Assembly (NCBI RefSeq): GCF_023115355.1
Contig: NZ_CP096019.1
Location: forward strand, 496,001-560,000
Origin: Halocatena salina
GTDB taxonomy: Archaea > Halobacteriota > Halobacteria > Halobacteriales > Haloarculaceae
Reading direction: 5' to 3'
Length of the DNA stretch: 64,000 nt
Shown here piece after piece: positions 61,149 through 64,000 of the stretch. The stretch's first letter is position 1. Every line of letters begins with the position of its first letter. The notes below the pieces were generated by a model. It searched no databases. It saw nothing but the letters and a program-made list of their open reading frames with translations, and was not told the origin of the DNA. A program made the translations under genes and the position numbers.

Positions 61149-61458
61149 GGTGAACCGACCAAACGATTTTTTTGATGTGCTGTCTCAAACAGATAGCAAG
61201 CAATACCGATAGCAGAAATCGTATCACAACACGCTTCATAATTGTTAATAATTCATTACTTATGGATATGTTTCGATGCGTTTTTAGGGTTCGAGTGGGA
61301 CCACCAAAGTAGACTGTCCACGATTGAATAGACGAGACGGCATACGATACTTAGTACAACAGAGGGGCAGTCTGCGATCTGTGTTTGCTCTCCACGAGGC
61401 AGCTCATTCGAACAAACGTCCTGCCTCGGTTTTTTCTCAGTGAGTCAGAAGAGAGGGG
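61149..61458. other. Intergenic region after the second acidic peptide
   Basis: About 310 bp. It holds the T7 terminator at 61167 and a third copy of the octamer TCCACGAT at 61317. Nothing else is recognised; no gene is seen on either strand. Confidence 0.5.
61167..61173 (+). terminator. T7 terminator after acidic peptide copy 2
   Basis: Seven T on the coding strand 18 bp after the stop codon, in the sequence CGATTTTTTTGATG. This is the clearest oligo-T terminator in the window. Confidence 0.5.
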
Positions 61459-61794
61459 TCAGCGTACACCACTGATAGCAGTCCAGACAGCGACCGATCC
61501 GAGTGCGAGTGCTGGCACGAGGGGCAAAACGAGATACGCATCCCGAAAAGACAGTCCTAGCGCGGTGATAACAGGTTCTGCGTACGGGAGATACAGTATC
61601 GTCGCAGGAGCGACGACGAAGGCGACAGCAAGCATTCCGAGGAGAAACCAGCCACGCCGTCCAAACGCCTGGTCGGAGCGGTCTCCTTTCGGCCCATCGA
61701 GATACGCCTTTGTCGTCCGGTCGGGTTCATCGTGATCGGTCTGGTCTCGGAACGACTCGGGATCATGGACGTAACCGTCGTTCTCACCGGTCAT
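61459..61794 (-). CDS. Uncharacterised two-helix membrane protein
   Basis: 111 residues from ATG 61794. An acidic N-terminal part (MTGENDGYVHDPESFRDQTD) leads to two helices (WFLLGMLAVAFVVAPATILY and AYLVLPLVPALALGSVAVW). The start overlaps the end of the alcohol dehydrogenase gene by 11 bp on the same strand, so the two are an operon. The longer frame to 61890 is a shadow. No family is recognised. Confidence 0.65.
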   Translation of the reverse strand: MTGENDGYVHDPESFRDQTDHDEPDRTTKAYLDGPKGDRSDQAFGRRGWFLLGMLAVAFVVAPATILYLPYAEPVITALGLSFRDAYLVLPLVPALALGSVAVWTAISGVR

Positions 61795-62875
61795 ATGCAC
61801 TGTCACCAGACTGTGTCTGGCTGTCCGAGGCGCGTTGTACCTCGCTGTCAGGAACGACGACGACCTTGCCGAATCCCTCGCGTTCCTCAAGGAGTTCGTG
61901 AGCGCGCGCGATATCGCTCATCGGGAGTATCGTCCGGCGGTGGGGTTCGAACGTACCGTCCCAAACCAGTGACAACGCGTCGTCGGTCTCTCCCGGGGTC
62001 GCCATCGTGGAGCCGATAATACGGAGCTGGTTCCAGAAGATTCGGTTGATGTTCGTTTCGGCGGTCGGTCCGGTGGTTGCCCCACACGTAACCAATCGTC
62101 CCCCTTTAGCGAGTGATTTCAAGGAGTCTTCCCATGTTGCAGGACCGACGTGATCGACGACGACGTCGACACCTCGCCCGTCGGTCAGAGCATAGATCTC
62201 ATCGGTAAATTCGGTTTCCTCGTAGTTGATGAGATGATCCGCACCACAGTCACGCGCATGATCGAGTTTTTCATCGCTACTCGCCGTGGCGTACACCACA
62301 GCACCAGCGTGGGCCGCGATCTGGACCGCCGCATGTCCGACTCCGCCGCTCGCACCGTGGACGAGGACGTGCTCGCCAGCGGCGATATCGGCCTGTGTGT
62401 GAAGCATCCGCCACGCGGTCTGGAAAACCAGTGCAGCCGAGCCGGCGGTCGGCCACTCGACGGTCTCAGGAACGGGAACGAGGTTGTCAGCCGGGATGGC
62501 AGCTAACTCCGCGTGAACGCCAGTCACGTGCTCTCCGATCAGATGAAACGACTCACACATCGATTGCTGTCCATGGCGACAGTACTCACACGTTCCACAC
62601 GATCGTCCGGGCGAGACGGCAACGCGATCACCGTCCGAAAAACGGCTCACTGCCGAACCGGTCTCGCTGACCACACCAGCCGCGTCGCTGCCGGGAATGT
62701 GAGGCATCGCAAGATCGACGCCTGGCAGTCCACGACGGGTGTGGATATCGAGGTGATTCAGTGCCGCTGCTTTGATGTCGAGCAGTACCTCATCAGCCGA
62801 TATCTCGGGATCTGGATGCTCTTCGTAGGACAGAACGCTCCTATCGCCGTGCTCGGTGAACTGTACGGCCTTCAT
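61784..62875 (-). CDS. Zinc-type alcohol dehydrogenase / quinone-oxidoreductase family (MDR)
   Basis: 363 residues from ATG 62875. The catalytic domain begins MKAVQFTEHGDRSVLSYEEH. A structural zinc site is present as C-x2-C-x2-C-x7-C (GRSCGTCEYCRHGQQSMCE). The NAD(P)-binding motif is HGASGGVGHAAVQIAAHAGA. The catalytic-zinc Cys seen in classic ADHs is not at the usual place (position occupied in NHLDIHTRRG), as in quinone-reductase-like members. The C-terminal ~15 residues are Ser/Gln-rich. Substrate is unknown. Confidence 0.88.
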   Translation of the reverse strand: MKAVQFTEHGDRSVLSYEEHPDPEISADEVLLDIKAAALNHLDIHTRRGLPGVDLAMPHIPGSDAAGVVSETGSAVSRFSDGDRVAVSPGRSCGTCEYCRHGQQSMCESFHLIGEHVTGVHAELAAIPADNLVPVPETVEWPTAGSAALVFQTAWRMLHTQADIAAGEHVLVHGASGGVGHAAVQIAAHAGAVVYATASSDEKLDHARDCGADHLINYEETEFTDEIYALTDGRGVDVVVDHVGPATWEDSLKSLAKGGRLVTCGATTGPTAETNINRIFWNQLRIIGSTMATPGETDDALSLVWDGTFEPHRRTILPMSDIARAHELLEEREGFGKVVVVPDSEVQRASDSQTQSGDSAYDR

Positions 62876-62977
62876 GCTCGATTCTCCGTGTCTGGACGCA
62901 AAACACTGTTGATAGTTCCAACCCGTTATGGCGGACGGTCTGTCACCGGAATCAAACCACTTGTAGGGGACACACCA

Positions 62978-63535
62978 ATGAGAAGTATGCCAACGCAACC
63001 ATACGATCGGTCCGAGGAAGAATCAGATAGAAATCACGAGCACAACCATCACCACCACGATGTAGAAGATCCCGGCGTGGCCGTTCTGACCGTGTCCTCC
63101 TCGCGGTCAGTCGACGACGATCCATCCGGTGACGCGATCGAAACCGCGCTCAATGATGCCGACTACCGCGTTGTCGAGCGCGAGAGTGTCGGTGACGACT
63201 ACGACGCGATCCGATCGCGCGTTGAATCCTACACGACCGACGAGCGTGTCGATGCCGTCGTCACGACCGGTGGGACGGGAGTAACTCCTGATGACGTGAC
63301 CGTCGAAGCAGTTTCGTCGCTGTTCACGAAGGATCTGCCTGGGTTTGGTGAACTGTTTCGACGGCGCTCTGCCGATGAGATCGGAACGCGTGTCATCGGA
63401 ACGCGTGCCACTGCGGGTGTCGTGGCTGAGATGCCAGTGTTCTGCTTACCGGGAAGCGAAAACGCTGCGCAGTTGGGTGTTTCTGAGATCATCATCTCCG
63501 AACTACCCCACCTCATTGGTCTCGCACAGCGGTAA
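62978..63535 (+). CDS. moaB: MoaB/MogA-family molybdenum cofactor protein
   Basis: 185 residues from ATG 62978; ATG 62987 is an alternative, and the frame upstream overlaps the divergent dehydrogenase gene. An N-terminal His-rich stretch (NHEHNHHHHD) precedes the conserved VAVLTVSSSRSVDDDPSGD. TTGGTGVTPDDVTVEA is the molybdopterin-binding signature and FRRRSADEIGTRVIGTRATAG follows. The family adenylylates molybdopterin. The 102-bp gap to the divergent gene should hold both promoters. Confidence 0.9.
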   Translation: MRSMPTQPYDRSEEESDRNHEHNHHHHDVEDPGVAVLTVSSSRSVDDDPSGDAIETALNDADYRVVERESVGDDYDAIRSRVESYTTDERVDAVVTTGGTGVTPDDVTVEAVSSLFTKDLPGFGELFRRRSADEIGTRVIGTRATAGVVAEMPVFCLPGSENAAQLGVSEIIISELPHLIGLAQR

Positions 63536-63685
63536 TAGCTCCAACTCACGGTAACTCGCAGTCACACGACATTGTCGGTGTCGTTGCGCGCCCGTGTGAA
63601 ACTCGATCGTAGAATACGAGTCCGGCCGCGTCGGTCATTACGTGTTCGACGAGAGATACAGCATAGACTTGTTCGAATGTAAGAG

Positions 63686-63700
63686 GTATTTTCGTCTGTT
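63686..63700 (+). repeat. Origin-like repeat, degenerate copy R0
   Basis: GTATTTTCGTCTGTT matches the right part of the 19-bp unit but lacks one base in the GTACGTTT part. Confidence 0.45.
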
Positions 63701-63712
63701 TCGAGCACACAG

Positions 63713-63731
63713 ACAGTACGTTTCGTCTGTT
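63713..63731 (+). repeat. Origin-like repeat, copy R1
   Basis: ACAGTACGTTTCGTCTGTT, identical to R2 over 19 bp. Confidence 0.8.
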
Positions 63732-63762
63732 CCCAGAGGGATCAGACCCGGGGAGGTGGGGG

Positions 63763-63786
63763 GACACACAGTACGTTTCGTCTGTT
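63763..63786 (+). repeat. Origin-like repeat, copy R2 (24 bp shared with inverted R4)
   Basis: The 19-bp unit (63768-63786) preceded by GACAC. All 24 bases recur inverted at 63957-63980. A G-rich run (GGGAGGTGGGGGG) is directly upstream. Confidence 0.8.
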
Positions 63787-63846
63787 CTTCCTCGAAGAGA
63801 TCCCCCCCTCCTGCTTCACGACCTGCCTCGTTCGCGGGTTGGACCC

Positions 63847-63865
63847 ACGGTACGTTTCGTCTGTT
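63847..63865 (+). repeat. Origin-like repeat, copy R3
   Basis: The 19-bp unit with one change (ACGGTACG for ACAGTACG). Confidence 0.8.
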
Positions 63866-63940
63866 CTGTCGAACCTCTCTATAGTGATTGAATCTTTCGA
63901 TAGCAGCAATAAGATCCCCATACATCCGAAACGGAGTGGA

Positions 63941-63960
63941 TGTTTTCTAGCTAGAAAACA
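63941..63960. repeat. Perfect 20-bp palindrome
   Basis: TGTTTTCTAG and CTAGAAAACA are perfect reverse complements with no spacer. The right arm overlaps repeat R4 by 4 bp. Confidence 0.8.
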
Positions 63961-63980
63961 GACGAAACGTACTGTGTGTC
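63957..63980 (-). repeat. Origin-like repeat, inverted copy R4
   Basis: On the minus strand this reads GACACACAGTACG followed by TTTCGTCTGTT, identical to R2 for 24 bp. It faces the direct copies R1-R3 and leaves ~90 bp between R3 and R4. Confidence 0.8.
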
Positions 63981-64000
63981 TTCTACTTAAAGAGTGAGAA

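Larger units (their letters stand above)
63536..64000. other. Gene-free region at the right edge with origin-like repeat cluster
   Basis: No gene is supported. From ~63686 to 63980 the DNA contains one degenerate and four strong copies of a 19-bp motif, G-rich and C-rich runs (63749-63763, 63801-63810) and a perfect palindrome next to the inverted copy. The layout resembles archaeal origins with origin recognition boxes; an orc1/cdc6 gene just beyond 64000 would support this. Confidence 0.55.

Noticed and set aside
63686-63980. CRISPR array
   Set aside because: The repeats are only 19-24 bp, the intervals differ (36, 60 and ~90 bp) and one copy is inverted, which does not fit a CRISPR array. 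No cas gene is near.

Overview
The window reads as chromosomal DNA from a halophilic archaeon (class Halobacteria). The proteins are rich in Asp and Glu. Exported proteins carry twin-arginine signals, one of them with a lipobox. There is a PGF-CTERM surface anchor, a SAMP1-type ubiquitin-like modifier, archaeal GAR1 and SRP19, haloarchaeal families (DUF63, DUF2150, HTH_10/Bat) and archaeal tRNAs. AT-rich intergenic DNA separates GC-richer genes. No insertion sequence, rRNA or CRISPR array is visible.

Layout. (1) 1-5771: a surface-glycan operon with a cut Gfo/Idh oxidoreductase, a hexapeptide acetyltransferase, two tandem nucleotide-sugar dehydrogenases, a DUF354 GT-B protein and a GT4 glycosyltransferase. 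A winged-helix membrane protein follows, then on the other strand a Wzx-like flippase with an unusual C-terminal stalk of tandem N-glycosylation sequons. (2) 9.2-12.8 kb: exported proteins (Tat lipoprotein hydrolase, Thr/Pro-stalk membrane protein, Tat-secreted subtilase). (3) 12.9-19.4 kb: NYN protein, TatD hydrolase, DUF2150, a membrane-anchored HEAT-repeat double AAA+ ATPase, small proteins, and tRNA-Val followed by a degenerate copy of its 3' end. (4) 19.6-31.3 kb: PD-(D/E)XK-like protein under an iron-box-like palindrome, cobalamin adenosyltransferase, nucleoside catabolism genes (deoC, PfkB kinase, nucleoside phosphorylase), HPP/Usp protein, samp1, a TPP enzyme, an SDR epimerase and an OCD-family protein. 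(5) 31.3-36.2 kb: presenilin-like protease, gar1, srp19, divergent btuF / btuCD, tRNA-Thr. (6) 36.2-47.8 kb: secreted small protein, AhpD-like protein, coiled-coil protein, biotin carboxylase/BCCP, LVIVD-repeat Tat protein, ileS, cupin. (7) 47.9-57.4 kb: an acetate module (uspA, actP-like symporter, DUF4212 subunit, acs), an integrase-like/GAF/HTH_10 regulator, a second acs and an EamA transporter. (8) 57.5-63.5 kb: Lrp regulator, two paralogous 73-residue secreted Asp-rich peptides flanking an actin-like gene and DoxX, a zinc-type alcohol dehydrogenase and MoaB. (9) 63.6-64.0 kb: gene-free DNA with four near-identical 19-bp repeats (three direct, one inverted) and a perfect palindrome, which looks like an Orc1/Cdc6 replication origin or a multi-site operator.

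The most interesting signals are the repeat cluster at the right edge, the pair of acidic secreted peptides with structured leaders, the HEAT-AAA+ protein (with a 58-bp identical tract shared by its two ATPase domains), the sequon-repeat flippase, and the iron-box/nuclease pairing. All calls come from reading the sequence alone; no database search was run.
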